Source of the DNA: Candidatus Contubernalis alkalaceticus
GTDB taxonomy: Bacteria > Bacillota > Dethiobacteria > SKNC01
Direction: 5' to 3'
DNA length: 64,000 bases
NCBI RefSeq assembly: GCF_022558445.1
Contig: NZ_CP054699.1
Location: 1,630,001-1,694,000 of the forward strand
Made by a program: the position numbers and the translations under genes. A model generated the notes under the pieces. That model had not been told where the DNA came from, did not search any database, and worked only from the letters and a program-made list of their open reading frames with translations. The stretch's first letter is position 1, and each line of letters opens with the position of its first letter. This document shows positions 8,131-16,900 of this stretch, piece after piece.

Positions 8131-8490
8131 ACTTGCAATACCAACTACCCCTATCATCCATCCGGCCGCCAGCAAAGCAAACAGCCCAAGAAAAGGGCTG
8201 AGAACAATGATTAAGTTCACAAAGCCTAAACCGATTAAAAACCACACAGCACGGAAAATATTTATGGCCGATGAGGTTACGTCCATTTTATCAACGTGAT
8301 AAGCAGTCAGCAGCTCTCGTGCTAATAGTTTTGGTGAACCAAGAGATTCTGCAATCTGACTTTCTGTTTTTCCTTCGGCTTCTCCAAGAGTAAAATATTC
8401 TTCATAATCTTGTAGTATATCTTCTCTTTCATTTGCCGGAACATTTTGTAGATGCCTAGATAAATGCGATAAAAATTCCTTTTTACTCAT
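8098..8490 (-). CDS. DUF1700/HAAS-domain membrane protein, C-terminally truncated
   Basis: 130 residues. Residues 1-65 are a clear HAAS/DUF1700 head (MSKKEFLSHLSRHL, EREDILQDYEEYFTLGEAEG, ESLGSPKLLARELL), a cytoplasmic domain of proteins encoded with PadR regulators. Two hydrophobic helices follow. Complete homologues have further helices; here the frame ends early at a deletion joint with the DUF4097 remnant. The start overlaps the PadR gene by 8 bases, so the two are coupled. Confidence 0.75.
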   Translation of the reverse strand: MSKKEFLSHLSRHLQNVPANEREDILQDYEEYFTLGEAEGKTESQIAESLGSPKLLARELLTAYHVDKMDVTSSAINIFRAVWFLIGLGFVNLIIVLSPFLGLFALLAAGWMIGVVGIASPLNIWKIQWR

Positions 8491-8806
8491 TAGAGCTCCC
8501 CTCCTTAATCAATTTGCTAACTCCTATAGAGAATTCTTGCCATTCGTCAACTAACTGATGAAGGTATTCATGCCCTTGATCAGTTAACTTGTAATATTTT
8601 CTTGCAGGGCCTTCGCTGGATTCTTGTATATATGTTGTACAATAATTTTCTTTTGTTAATTTTCTCAATATTGGATAAACGGTACCTTCCGATATTTCAA
8701 TCTGTTCGGAGATTTTCTGTACCAGCTCATACCCGTATCGGTCCTGCTTTTCCAACAACACAAGGATACAAAGCTCTAGCACCCCTTTTTTAAATTGTAT
8801 ATTCAA
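8483..8806 (-). CDS. PadR family transcriptional regulator
   Basis: 107 residues, a typical single-domain PadR protein: winged helix with FKKGVLELCILVLLEKQDRY, ISEGTVYPILRKL as recognition helix, and the C-terminal dimerisation helix (HEYLHQLVDEWQEFSIGVSK). PadR proteins are usually repressors of adjacent membrane-stress operons. It heads the PadR-DUF1700-DUF4097 operon, and an AT-rich dyad 40-70 bases upstream is a plausible operator. Confidence 0.88.
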   Translation of the reverse strand: MNIQFKKGVLELCILVLLEKQDRYGYELVQKISEQIEISEGTVYPILRKLTKENYCTTYIQESSEGPARKYYKLTDQGHEYLHQLVDEWQEFSIGVSKLIKEGSSNE

Positions 8807-8846
8807 AATATCACCACTCTTCTATTTTCTGATGATTTGTATAATG

Positions 8847-8875
8847 TATACTACTATATATTATATGGTAGTATA
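8847..8875. promoter_or_regulatory. Dyad upstream of padR, probable PadR operator
   Basis: TATACTAC at 8847-8854 and its reverse complement GTAGTATA at 8868-8875 flank a 13-base AT-rich centre. ATAC/GTAT-containing dyads are the common binding sites of PadR proteins. The remainder of the gap to the DrrB gene (8876-9178, about 300 bases) shows no supported gene. Confidence 0.5.
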
Positions 8876-9178
8876 TAAAGTATTATACCACGAAGCAAAA
8901 TTCATTGCAACGTAATATTTTAATTATTTCATCCTTCCTCAACAAAGGCGGATTATGATCTGGAAATAAACAGAGTACTTCCCGGCATTTTGCCTGCCTA
9001 ATAGCAGACTGTCCCAAAAGGATACCTCTGAATGAGGAATCCCTAAGTATAGAAAGAAACTCATTCCGTTTCTCATTGTTTTCAATAAGCGACTATATCA
9101 CTAAATGAATTAAAGTGCTTTTTGTGAAACAATCATAATATAAAAATCAAATAAATCTGCCAGACATTTTTGCTTATT

Positions 9179-9958
9179 TTATAGTCTATTCTGGTAAATT
9201 TGAAATGTTTTTGAACAAAACACAATACATACTACTAAAAAGACAATTATAAGTGATGTACTTGAAGCCCATTCTATCCAGTTTTCCCAACCTTCCATCA
9301 TTAACCTTCCCACGTGTACAACCCAATTCACAGGGGTAAATCTGCTTATCCACATCATCCAATCAGGCATTAAATCTTGTGACATAAAGGCAGAGGATAG
9401 AAACATAAGTGGTAATGTGAAAAACTGCATAACACTAACCATAGCTTCATGCTTCTGGGTAATCAATGCTGCACTAATAGATAGAGTTCCTATGGCCATA
9501 CCAAAAATAATTGGCATTGTAATGAACAATATCAAGCTAAAAAAATTGAAAGAATATCTGGCACCTATAATGTATCCTATCGAAACAATAATAACGGACT
9601 GAATGAATTGGATGATAACTAAAGACACTAATTCGCTAAGGATGAGTGCAACTCTACTTACAGGTGCAACCAAAAATCGCTCCATTACACCCACATGTAT
9701 ATCATACAAAGTTCCCATCCCCAAAAATACGCCTGCAAATAAAGCGTTCATTACAAGAATACCTGGTATTAGATAAGTAACATATGAATCTGTAATAAAT
9801 CCAGGAATGTTTGTAATCTTTGAAAATAGAGATCCAAACAAGAGTAACCATATAATTGACTGAATCATGGATAAAATTATTGACAAAGGATTTTTAAACA
9901 TCGGCCTAAGTTTTCTTAGTGACATTTTCCTGACATTGTAACATATATTAAATTGCAT
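9179..9958 (-). CDS. DrrB-like ABC-2 type exporter permease
   Basis: 259 residues with six hydrophobic segments, the normal architecture of ABC-2 permeases. The EP-like element TYLIPGILVMNALFAGVF and VGVMERFLVAPVSR match the daunorubicin-resistance DrrB group. It forms the membrane channel of a drug or lipid exporter with the ATPase gene directly upstream (34-base gap). The regulator upstream is a TipAS-type MerR protein, which favours an exported antibiotic-like compound. Ends with an ordinary basic tail; no damage seen. Confidence 0.85.
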   Translation of the reverse strand: MQFNICYNVRKMSLRKLRPMFKNPLSIILSMIQSIIWLLLFGSLFSKITNIPGFITDSYVTYLIPGILVMNALFAGVFLGMGTLYDIHVGVMERFLVAPVSRVALILSELVSLVIIQFIQSVIIVSIGYIIGARYSFNFFSLILFITMPIIFGMAIGTLSISAALITQKHEAMVSVMQFFTLPLMFLSSAFMSQDLMPDWMMWISRFTPVNWVVHVGRLMMEGWENWIEWASSTSLIIVFLVVCIVFCSKTFQIYQNRL

Positions 9959-9991
9959 GGAACCCCTCCTCCTGAAAATTATCTTTCAAAA

Positions 9992-10975
9992 TTATGAATT
10001 CATCTGACTAATCTGATTAATTTTGTAGTGCTCTCCAGTATGCTTTAAGTATACTTCATCAAGAGAAGGTGGAATAACAGTTGCAGATAATACATGAGTA
10101 TTCACTGCATACAGTAACTGCAATACTTCAACCAACACCTTTGAGCCATCATATACCCGAAGTCTAATATTGTCATTGCAAAGATCTGCTTGATTAACAC
10201 CATTTAAATTAAGAAGAGAAGTTTCAAGTGATGGAAGATTGGTATTTGCTTCTGAAAGAGAAATTTGGATAATATCTCCTTTAAGTTCTCTTTTTAAGGC
10301 ATCCGGGACTCCTTCCACCACAATCTTTCCTTTGTTAATAATGGCAAGTCTGTCGGCAAGATGATCCACTTCCTCTAAATAGTGTGTTGTGAGTAATATT
10401 GTTACTTTTTTTTCATTAGATAAAAATGCAATGGTTTTCCACAACTCAGAGCGGGACTCAGGATCTAACCCAGTAGTTGGCTCATCTAAAAACAATATCG
10501 ATGGACTATGAATCAGTCCCATAGCAATATCTAATTTTCGCATCATGCCACCGGAATAACCTGCAACGTGACGATCTGCTGCATCAATCAACTTGAAAAA
10601 ATCCAGTAGTTCTGTTACTTTTTTCTTTAGCCCTTGACCTCTAAGACCATATATCTCACCCTGTAAAGTAAGGTTTTCTCTACCTGTTCCATCTAAAAAC
10701 GCCCCGGATTTTTGAAAAACGCATCCAATTCGTTTTCTTATCTCATTAGGATTTTGCAAAATGTCGTGTCCTGCTATGGTAACTATTCCTGAATCAGCTT
10801 TTGTCAACGTAGTCATTATCTTAACAGCAGTAGATTTACCGGCTCCATTTGGTCCAACCAGTCTAAAAACAGAGCCTGTGCTTACATAGAAATTCAGTTT
10901 ATCCAGTGCTCTGATACTTCCTCCATATGTTTTTATAACATTTTGAACACTTATAGAGATCTCTTTACTCATCAT
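9992..10975 (-). CDS. DrrA-like ABC transporter ATP-binding protein
   Basis: 327 residues, the length of DrrA-type ATPases with the C-terminal extension. Walker A GPNGAGKST is at residues 41-49, the signature YSGGMMRKLDIA at about 141, Walker B ILFLDEPTTGLDP at about 162, and the switch His in LLTTHYLEE. The C-terminal domain (about 220-327) is the regulatory extension typical of drug exporters. One oddity is RLVGPNG where most homologues have LLGPNG. It powers the DrrB-like permease. GGGGGTGA lies before the start. Confidence 0.88.
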   Translation of the reverse strand: MMSKEISISVQNVIKTYGGSIRALDKLNFYVSTGSVFRLVGPNGAGKSTAVKIMTTLTKADSGIVTIAGHDILQNPNEIRKRIGCVFQKSGAFLDGTGRENLTLQGEIYGLRGQGLKKKVTELLDFFKLIDAADRHVAGYSGGMMRKLDIAMGLIHSPSILFLDEPTTGLDPESRSELWKTIAFLSNEKKVTILLTTHYLEEVDHLADRLAIINKGKIVVEGVPDALKRELKGDIIQISLSEANTNLPSLETSLLNLNGVNQADLCNDNIRLRVYDGSKVLVEVLQLLYAVNTHVLSATVIPPSLDEVYLKHTGEHYKINQISQMNS

Positions 10976-11057
10976 TTCACCCCCAAAATAATTTCCCTGT
11001 TATTGAAAATTGATTACATAGGACAAGGATTTCTTGCCCTATGTAATGCAGGAGTAA

Positions 11058-11810
11058 CTAACATTCCTCTTTTGCTGCATACATTTTTGCTGCTGTAAAG
11101 ATGTAATAGCTAAGACCGGTTTGGTGACTCTCATACATATTCCGGTGGAAATCATCTGTCAAAAAGAATTCAGCTTCCTCAACAAACGATTTTGAATCCG
11201 TGGGATAAATTTTGTCATTTATAAACTCAATATGATTTTTAATGGCTATCTTTACCTCACGATCATCTGCCCTGCGACCAGTTTTTAGCGACTCAGCCAT
11301 AAATGATAGAAATTTTGTAACTTCAACAGCTTGTTCATTCAATTTTTCTGGTTCAACCTCCCTTGATTCAAGGGGATCATAATCATACTCCTTTTTGAGA
11401 TACTCATTTTGTTCGGCAAGCACTTCTTCCCATTCTTCTTTGTTAAGACCTCGAAACATTTCAGATTTATCCATTTGTTCTCCTTTCTGTTCGTACTGGA
11501 TAGTAGTTTCCAGTGTTTTTAGAATAGCATCCATCCTCTGCTGTTGTCCTCTTAAAAGGGAATATTGACTTTGCAGGCAATGCAAACGGTTTGGTTCGTC
11601 CGCCAGAAGACTTTTAATATCCTCTAATGAAAATTTCAGTTCACGATAAAAAAGAATTTGCTGTAACCTATTAAGTTGCTCTTCACCATAAATCCGATAG
11701 CCTGCCTCTGTTGTTTTCTGAGGATTCAGCAGTCCAATTTTATGATAATGATACATTGCCTTAATGGTTACACCTGATAACTGTGCTATTTCATGGACTG
11801 TATATGACAT
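11058..11810 (-). CDS. MerR family regulator with TipAS ligand-binding domain
   Basis: 250 residues. Residues 1-70: MerR winged helix (YTVHEIAQLSGVTIKAMYHY, then GYRIYGEEQLNRLQQILFY); 70-115: dimerisation coiled coil; 120-250: TipAS domain (NKEEWEEVLAEQNEYLKKEY and the last helices HQTGLSYYIFTAAKMYA). TipAS domains bind thiopeptide-like or other amphipathic drugs and activate transcription. The gene is first in an operon with the DrrAB-like exporter (82-base gap), so a drug-induced efflux circuit is likely. Its promoter has the atypical 19-base spacer of MerR-controlled promoters. Confidence 0.88.
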   Translation of the reverse strand: MSYTVHEIAQLSGVTIKAMYHYHKIGLLNPQKTTEAGYRIYGEEQLNRLQQILFYRELKFSLEDIKSLLADEPNRLHCLQSQYSLLRGQQQRMDAILKTLETTIQYEQKGEQMDKSEMFRGLNKEEWEEVLAEQNEYLKKEYDYDPLESREVEPEKLNEQAVEVTKFLSFMAESLKTGRRADDREVKIAIKNHIEFINDKIYPTDSKSFVEEAEFFLTDDFHRNMYESHQTGLSYYIFTAAKMYAAKEEC

Positions 11811-11828
11811 TTTTTCAACTCCAAAATA

Positions 11829-11859
11829 AGTATAAACTCTTACCTAAGGTTAGAGTAAA
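11829..11859 (-). promoter_or_regulatory. MerR-type promoter with 19-bp spacer and dyad
   Basis: On the minus strand TTTACT (-35, 11854-11859) is separated by exactly 19 bases from TATACT (-10, 11829-11834). The spacer is filled by a near-perfect dyad, ACTCTTACCT/AAGGTTAGAGT at 11836-11856 on the plus strand. This is the geometry on which MerR activators act by underwinding DNA. It lies directly upstream of the MerR/TipAS gene, so the operon is probably autoactivated by its ligand. Confidence 0.75.
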
Positions 11860-12237
11860 GGTCTTTTTTTATATTTTTTCAGATATTTGGCTCCTGTAAA
11901 AACCTAGCCTTCCAAACGGCTTTCAGAAACTGCTTTTGGTACACTGTCTACTCACGGTTTGCGCCACTTTTCTTCCCGCCGCCCGGATCTTCCCGGCCTT
12001 GGCAAAGCGCCCTTTTGCTCTGCTTAAAATGAATCTGCGCTTGACCGGTTCATTCGGTCTGATCAGGGTGTATTTGCGTTTCACCGTTTCCTTTGCGTTG
12101 GAAGAGAAGGCTTTTTTCTGTGCAGCCTGTTTTGCCTGTATTGGAGTATGATACTGCTCAGGTGCTTCTCCAGACGTAGTCGAGGTGGCTTTCTTTTCTT
12201 TGGAGGAAGTGATGCCGGTGCCTCGTGTTAACTCTAG

Positions 12238-14158
12238 TTTATCCCGAAGTTCAACCCGATAACTTAAATTGCTCCCATGTATAGCTGTTTTTTAAAAAAA
12301 ATTCTATACTACATTTGGCACTTCCACTTTTTTAATTTTGTAAGCATTGAGAATTTTTTTATGTTCTTTTTGTACTGTAGTGATCGAATACTTCTTTTTG
12401 CTGTCAGTCAGGTTAATGTCAAGTAAGCTAATTTGGCTTAGCTGTCTTAATATTTTCCGAGAAGACTTATTAAGCTTTTTATCCATGGCAATATACTCAA
12501 TAGCAGTAGTTATAAAATAGGCCAATACGCAGATATATACATGCCCCTCAACTCTTACTTTTTTACGATGATTAACAGGTCTGATGTCTAGATCATTTTT
12601 GATTACTTTAAAGGCGTTTTCTACCCTGTTTAAATTTTTATATGTGTTTATAAGCTTTTCATCACTGTAATCTTTTTTATTGGATTGAATTACGAAAGTG
12701 CCATCCAACTTCTCATCGCTTTGTATTTTTGCTGTTTTTAGCTCATAGTGAATTTCAAAACCCAGATTGTTCTTTTTACTGTCAACAGTTTTTACACTGA
12801 AATATTTGCGGGTAGAGTTTAGCTTTAAGATAAGCCCCACTCTTTTCATGGCTTCATCCCGAGTGCTGATATTTTTGTTTTTACCCAGGCTACTATTTAG
12901 CTTATCTAACTCTTCTTTAATGGCTTCAATACAAAATGTGCGATATTTTTGGTCGTCTTCCCGTTTCTGAGTATTAAGACATAACAAAAGCCTTTGGTTC
13001 TCTGCCGAAGGAAGAAATACGGCATAAAGGTCCTTTTTGATTTTTCTCATTTCTTTTTCATCAATGAAAGTATTTTGAATAAATTTCTTGGTCCAGGCCC
13101 GGGGGATGGCCATAACATACTTTTGATTAAGCTGTTCAATTGCATCGACATTATCAGCAGTTAACATCCCTCGATCACCGACAAAAACAATCTCGTCTAT
13201 GGGGTATTTTTCCTTCAGTTCGGATAAAACCTCTGTAACGGTTGTTTTGTCTACTCTATTTCCCGGATAGACCTTGCATTTAATGGGAAATCCATCAGAG
13301 GTGGTGACAAGTCCAATCACAATTTGCTTTCTATCTCTGCGTTTATCTCTGGAATAGCCATACTCAGCTATGATACACTTACATCCCTCAAAATAGCTGC
13401 TGGTTATATCGTAATAAAGTTCTTTATCGTCCTGATTAAACTTTTTAACCGCTGTATCATATAGATACTGTTCTACTATGCTGAAGTTTCCCTGAAGAAT
13501 TTCTAGGCTGCGGTATAAACTCTGTAAATCTACTTTTTCTATATCCAGAAAATGCTTAAGCGGTGTCAGTGGCAACCATTCTAAAAGGGCCAATTTACTG
13601 TCCGGCTGTATAATCCTCTGGAATAGCATAGCCTTAATATACCTGATTGCAGTAGGAACGGTTATATGAGGGTCCGATGAAACAAATTTGGAACTAAAAT
13701 GCTCCAATAAATCTAGTTGTTTAATTAAAGAATCGATAAGAAAAAAATTACCATAAGGAACAGCTGTTGAAAAATCAACCTTATCTATATTGGTGAAAGA
13801 ATCGAAATCACGAGAAAAGGCGATCTTAAGCCTTTTGGCCGTGTCCTGGTCTACACTACCAAAGTAGAGTAGACGTCGATGTTTAATCTTTCCCTGTTCC
13901 CGGTAAGACTCTACTAATTCAGCGTAATAATAGGTCTTCCCGTCTTTTTTACGGGGAGTTATCTTAACAAACACTCGGCATTCCCCCTTAAATAGTCTAT
14001 ACTACTATTATAAGGGATAATGCCTCGTATATCAAGAATTATTTGGATATATCACCAATAAATATGTCCAATAGTCTACACTACATTGCCTGGGTAAATC
14101 AGCTAAAATAGGCTATTTTCAATTTCTAATTATGCTTTAGGTTGAACTTCGGTTTATC
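12238..14158 (-). mobile_element. IS1634-type insertion sequence with 6-bp target duplication
   Basis: The element proper is 12244-14152 (1909 bp). Its ends are a perfect 13-bp inverted repeat, CCGAAGTTCAACC, and it is flanked on both sides by TTTATC (12238-12243 and 14153-14158), a clean target duplication of the size expected for this family. It carries one transposase gene on the minus strand. The intact duplication means insertion was recent relative to other damage in the window. Confidence 0.9.
12304..13974 (-). CDS. IS1634 family transposase (IS4-type DDE)
   Basis: 556 residues, full length for the family. N-terminal KTYYYAELVESYREQGKIKH is the DNA-binding beta-rich head. The DDE core includes YYDITSSYFEG (first Asp), DEIVFVGDRGMLTADNV (second Asp) and, late in the protein, YKNLNRVENAFKVIKNDLDI (the YREK-like Glu region). 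No internal stop. The RBS is AAGGGGGAA before the ATG, and the IR end lies about 180 bases upstream. A second, distantly related transposase of this family is at 23293-24933. Confidence 0.9.
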   Translation of the reverse strand: MFVKITPRKKDGKTYYYAELVESYREQGKIKHRRLLYFGSVDQDTAKRLKIAFSRDFDSFTNIDKVDFSTAVPYGNFFLIDSLIKQLDLLEHFSSKFVSSDPHITVPTAIRYIKAMLFQRIIQPDSKLALLEWLPLTPLKHFLDIEKVDLQSLYRSLEILQGNFSIVEQYLYDTAVKKFNQDDKELYYDITSSYFEGCKCIIAEYGYSRDKRRDRKQIVIGLVTTSDGFPIKCKVYPGNRVDKTTVTEVLSELKEKYPIDEIVFVGDRGMLTADNVDAIEQLNQKYVMAIPRAWTKKFIQNTFIDEKEMRKIKKDLYAVFLPSAENQRLLLCLNTQKREDDQKYRTFCIEAIKEELDKLNSSLGKNKNISTRDEAMKRVGLILKLNSTRKYFSVKTVDSKKNNLGFEIHYELKTAKIQSDEKLDGTFVIQSNKKDYSDEKLINTYKNLNRVENAFKVIKNDLDIRPVNHRKKVRVEGHVYICVLAYFITTAIEYIAMDKKLNKSSRKILRQLSQISLLDINLTDSKKKYSITTVQKEHKKILNAYKIKKVEVPNVV

Positions 14159-14559
14159 AGTTACAACTCGGTTATCTGCCCGGGAATAGCGAGTCTCAGA
14201 GTATGATGTTTGTTCCCCTGTATGTCCATCTTCAGCACTTGTATAATTGTTATTCTCACCTGTGCTATGGCGTGTTCCTTGATTTTCTTAATCCCTTTTC
14301 TACCTTGATACTCCGCTGCGTGTTCGACTTTGTGCAGAAGAGTAGCTGCTCCTTCCTGCGCCTGATCCTCAGCATGCTCCACATAACTGTCATGATTTGC
14401 CTGCTGGGTCTGCTCCGCCTGCTCCTTAGTGCAGATAAAGGCATTTTTCATCCTGTGGGTCACATCTGCACTTTTATCTAAAACCTTGATGTCCTTTATG
14501 GTGGATTTGGTCTTGATCACCTTCAACAGGCACACCTCCTATCGGAATTTCTCTGACTG

Positions 14560-14796
14560 TTACCGCTCTTTTAGGAAAGAATACGGCAATAGGCGTTTCA
14601 TGCTCCGGCAATACTCGGGATAGCGCAGCCTGATGGCTTCCATGAGGTATGGCGCAAAGCTGCAGTCAAGCAGTTTATAGGGGGTAGAGCGGTTTTCTTT
14701 ATGGAAACGGTTCCTATGCCCGTATTTCACAAGCAGGTATTCTTTAATCTCACCAAAAAGATGCCTCCTGTGCCTGGCTTCAAACTCCTTAATCAT
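14560..14796 (-). CDS. Small basic protein of the conjugative-element remnant
   Basis: 78 residues, rich in Arg, His, Lys and Tyr (FEARHRRHLFGEIKEYLLVK at the start, SFAPYLMEAIRLRYPEYCRS near the end), soluble. It lies 25 bases upstream of the interrupted conjugation gene on the same strand, as if in its operon, so I take it as another gene of the degraded element. I do not recognise the family. Confidence 0.5.
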   Translation of the reverse strand: MIKEFEARHRRHLFGEIKEYLLVKYGHRNRFHKENRSTPYKLLDCSFAPYLMEAIRLRYPEYCRSMKRLLPYSFLKER

Positions 14797-14949
14797 TTTT
14801 TATTTATTCCATTAATCTCGCAAACTATATATATAAAAAGAGAATACCAGTTAAAAAACCGACATTCTCTCATAATTGCCCAGTCTCAAATTTGCTTTAT
14901 ATTGCGTAATATAACATGCCTGAACACTCTAATCTACGCACTGTCTGGG

Positions 14950-15324
14950 TTAAACAAAAACATCACCCTCTTCCTGCAATGTCTTCGGCACGATTAAACC
15001 CCATCTTTTAACAAGGACACCGTCCCCGTTCAATGCTTCTTCATTTAGATATTTCTTCATATTACCGGTTCTTTTTTCCATTACGCTCAACAAATTTTTC
15101 TTTATTCCCAATGACTCTTGGTGTCTCTCAAAGAAATATCCTGCTTTTTTATATAGAACTTTTTTATCATACATCTCTACCAAAACCGCACCTGAGGAAC
15201 CGACAACATGCTCGGTCCAGTCTATGAGGTAAGCTACCGAAATTATTGACAGGCTGCCAATAAAGCTAGAAATTAAGCAGAGTAGGATGAAAATTTTTGT
15301 GGTGGTAATTTTCTCTAATTCCAA
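14950..15324 (-). CDS. Hypothetical secreted or membrane-anchored protein
   Basis: 124 residues with one N-terminal hydrophobic helix (residues about 10-33, KIFILLCLISSFIGSLSIIS) and a soluble remainder, so probably anchored and facing outward. It begins with TTG 12 bases after the stop of the upstream membrane protein gene, in the same operon; the ribosome binding site is weak. No family recognised. Confidence 0.5.
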   Translation of the reverse strand: MELEKITTTKIFILLCLISSFIGSLSIISVAYLIDWTEHVVGSSGAVLVEMYDKKVLYKKAGYFFERHQESLGIKKNLLSVMEKRTGNMKKYLNEEALNGDGVLVKRWGLIVPKTLQEEGDVFV

Positions 15325-15336
15325 AAAAAAGTTACT

Positions 15337-15906
15337 TTATGATTGTTCAGCAAATGAGGTGTTTCCGGCCAGATAGGCCTCCCATCTATAGAACATGTAT
15401 AATCCAAAGCTAATTTTCACCACTCCATCCAGAAGACCAAAGACTAAAAACGGTGTATTTGCAAAAAATATTCCTGCAATCGGTATAATTGAACACAATA
15501 TACTGAGGTATAACATAACCCGGCCATGGACAGGAATGAACAAGAGAAAATGAATCCCTGTGGCCAGTAAAGTACCCAGCCATACCATACGCCAATCACC
15601 GCTGGATATAAACGATCCACCCATAATAAACACCAACGGAAACAGTGAGATATCACCATACTTAGCCATTTTTTTCTGCAGGGAGTTCATTTCGCCCTTA
15701 AGACTATATTTTCTCTTCACATAAGGATTAAGCTCAGTAACATAAAGGCTAAGGCCATAACCAATCATAAAGACAAACGGATTTAATTCAAAACTGCCCC
15801 CAACCAGAGTTGCTAAAACAAGAACAGATCCAATTAACATCAGCCAGACTCCAATAACCCGGACGAGTGGGTATTTTACTGCTTTACTTTTTGCTGCGTA
15901 CTCCAT
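15337..15906 (-). CDS. Six-helix membrane protein (DUF6609-like)
   Basis: 189 residues with about six hydrophobic helices and a basic loop between helices 2 and 3 (NPYVKRKYSLKGEMNSLQKK). It resembles a group of small clostridial membrane proteins that I associate with DUF6609, but this assignment is from memory and not certain. GGGAGG precedes the ATG. It is followed by the gene at 14950-15324, probably as one operon. No catalytic motif is visible. Confidence 0.6.
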   Translation of the reverse strand: MEYAAKSKAVKYPLVRVIGVWLMLIGSVLVLATLVGGSFELNPFVFMIGYGLSLYVTELNPYVKRKYSLKGEMNSLQKKMAKYGDISLFPLVFIMGGSFISSGDWRMVWLGTLLATGIHFLLFIPVHGRVMLYLSILCSIIPIAGIFFANTPFLVFGLLDGVVKISFGLYMFYRWEAYLAGNTSFAEQS

Positions 15907-16002
15907 ATTGACCTCCCTGATTTTATCCCTAATATACTACAACCCGATATTCTGATCAAAAACTAAACAAGTGTTATTCATATTATTCTTTCGGTACTTC
16001 TG

Positions 16003-16146
16003 TCAGCACAACTTATATTTTATTAATTCAATCGCTTGTTCAACATCACTTTCAAAATTAATAGAAAAGAGAATAGGGGTTCCCTCCGCGTACCTTTTTG
16101 ATTTTTCAATATGTTTTTTTATATCAATACACCATACTATACTTTA
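16003..16146 (-). pseudogene. Short coding remnant
   Basis: A minus-strand frame without a start codon reads IDIKKHIEKSKRYAEGTPIL, then FESDVEQAIELIKYKLC, ending at TGA 16003-16005. Its composition looks like a real protein C terminus of about 45 residues. It sits just downstream of the gene at 16137-16799 and cannot be assigned. Confidence 0.2.
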
Positions 16147-16799
16147 TCATTTACTATTTTACTAGTAACAAAAATGAACATGACTATAATCGTTGCTAAC
16201 CATAACGGAATGGTTACTATAATGGTTTTAAAATATATACTACCTAGTATTATTATAGTGAAAGCGGCACCCGCAATAAGCCATTCTTTCAAAAATGATA
16301 CTACTTTACTATTGTTTTTAGAATTAAATGCCGTTTTAGTAATAAACCACACAATAAAGTTTGCTATAAGAATAATAGCAAGTATAGTTATAACGTCTCC
16401 AACCGTTAAGACAAAATTAAACGCAGCTTCGTCTGATATGAAGCTAATTACTAAGTTTTTGACTAAAGCAATAAGCCCTAAAATCCATATTACATTAAGA
16501 GAGGTACCTAAGTGCCCCATAATCTTATCTTTATTTGTCTTCTTAGGCATAGCTTCAATAATCTCATCACAGGTTTCCTTATACCTTCCCCCCATGACCT
16601 TTTGAATATTATCACCTCGTTGCTGACCATCTATAATTAATTCAATAATATCTTCTCTTACAACTTCTTGATTATATTCTGTTAAATCAGAACCTCGTAA
16701 GTAGACAATCATATTTGTATAAATTTCCTTGTTATCATCAGAAATCGCTTTTTCTCTACTGTTATTTTTCTTTAATAATTCCTTTGCTAATTTATTCAT
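16137..16799 (-). CDS. HAAS-like membrane protein
   Basis: I place the start at the ATG at 16799, because the 41 codons in front of it are IS3-element DNA. The product is about 220 residues: an N-terminal cytoplasmic helical domain (MNKLAKELLKKNNSREKA, YNQEVVREDIIELIIDGQ, MGGRYKETCDEIIEAM) resembling HAAS/DUF1048 domains, then four hydrophobic helices. Such proteins often accompany PadR regulators, but none is adjacent here. The IS3-type element begins only 13 bases upstream of the start codon, so the native promoter has been replaced or lost. Confidence 0.65.
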   Translation of the reverse strand: MNKLAKELLKKNNSREKAISDDNKEIYTNMIVYLRGSDLTEYNQEVVREDIIELIIDGQQRGDNIQKVMGGRYKETCDEIIEAMPKKTNKDKIMGHLGTSLNVIWILGLIALVKNLVISFISDEAAFNFVLTVGDVITILAIILIANFIVWFITKTAFNSKNNSKVVSFLKEWLIAGAAFTIIILGSIYFKTIIVTIPLWLATIIVMFIFVTSKIVNDKV

Positions 16800-16900
16800 T
16801 ATCTTTCTATAATGGACCCAGGAAATGAGACACGATTTGGCAGAGGAAAAGCGACACCGATGTTGAAGTATTACGACAAACCGGAAAGGAGCATATCCCA

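Larger units (their letters stand above)
11923..14535 (-). pseudogene. Conjugative-transposon (Tn1549/CTn type) protein, interrupted by an IS
   Basis: The 5' part (14535 down to the IS) begins VIKTKSTIKDIKVLDKSADV, followed by RMKNAFICTKEQAEQTQQ, the hallmark N terminus of the long Lys/Ala-rich protein next to the VirB4-like gene in Tn1549-type elements. After a frameshift near 14265 the true frame reads SAEDGHTGEQTSYSETRYSR, runs into the IS1634-type element at the TTTATC duplication and continues beyond it as LELTRGTGITSSKEKKATST, then VKRKYTLIRPNEPVKRRFIL, to TGA 11923-11925. Joining the flanks minus one TTTATC keeps the frame. Only the N-terminal third of a normal protein remains; the membrane and peptidase parts are absent. 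It marks a degraded integrative element. Confidence 0.7.

Noticed and set aside
11936-12151. 71-codon plus-strand frame between MerR and the IS1634 element
   Set aside because: The minus strand carries the Lys/Arg-rich conjugation protein here; the plus frame is its Phe/Leu-rich mirror.
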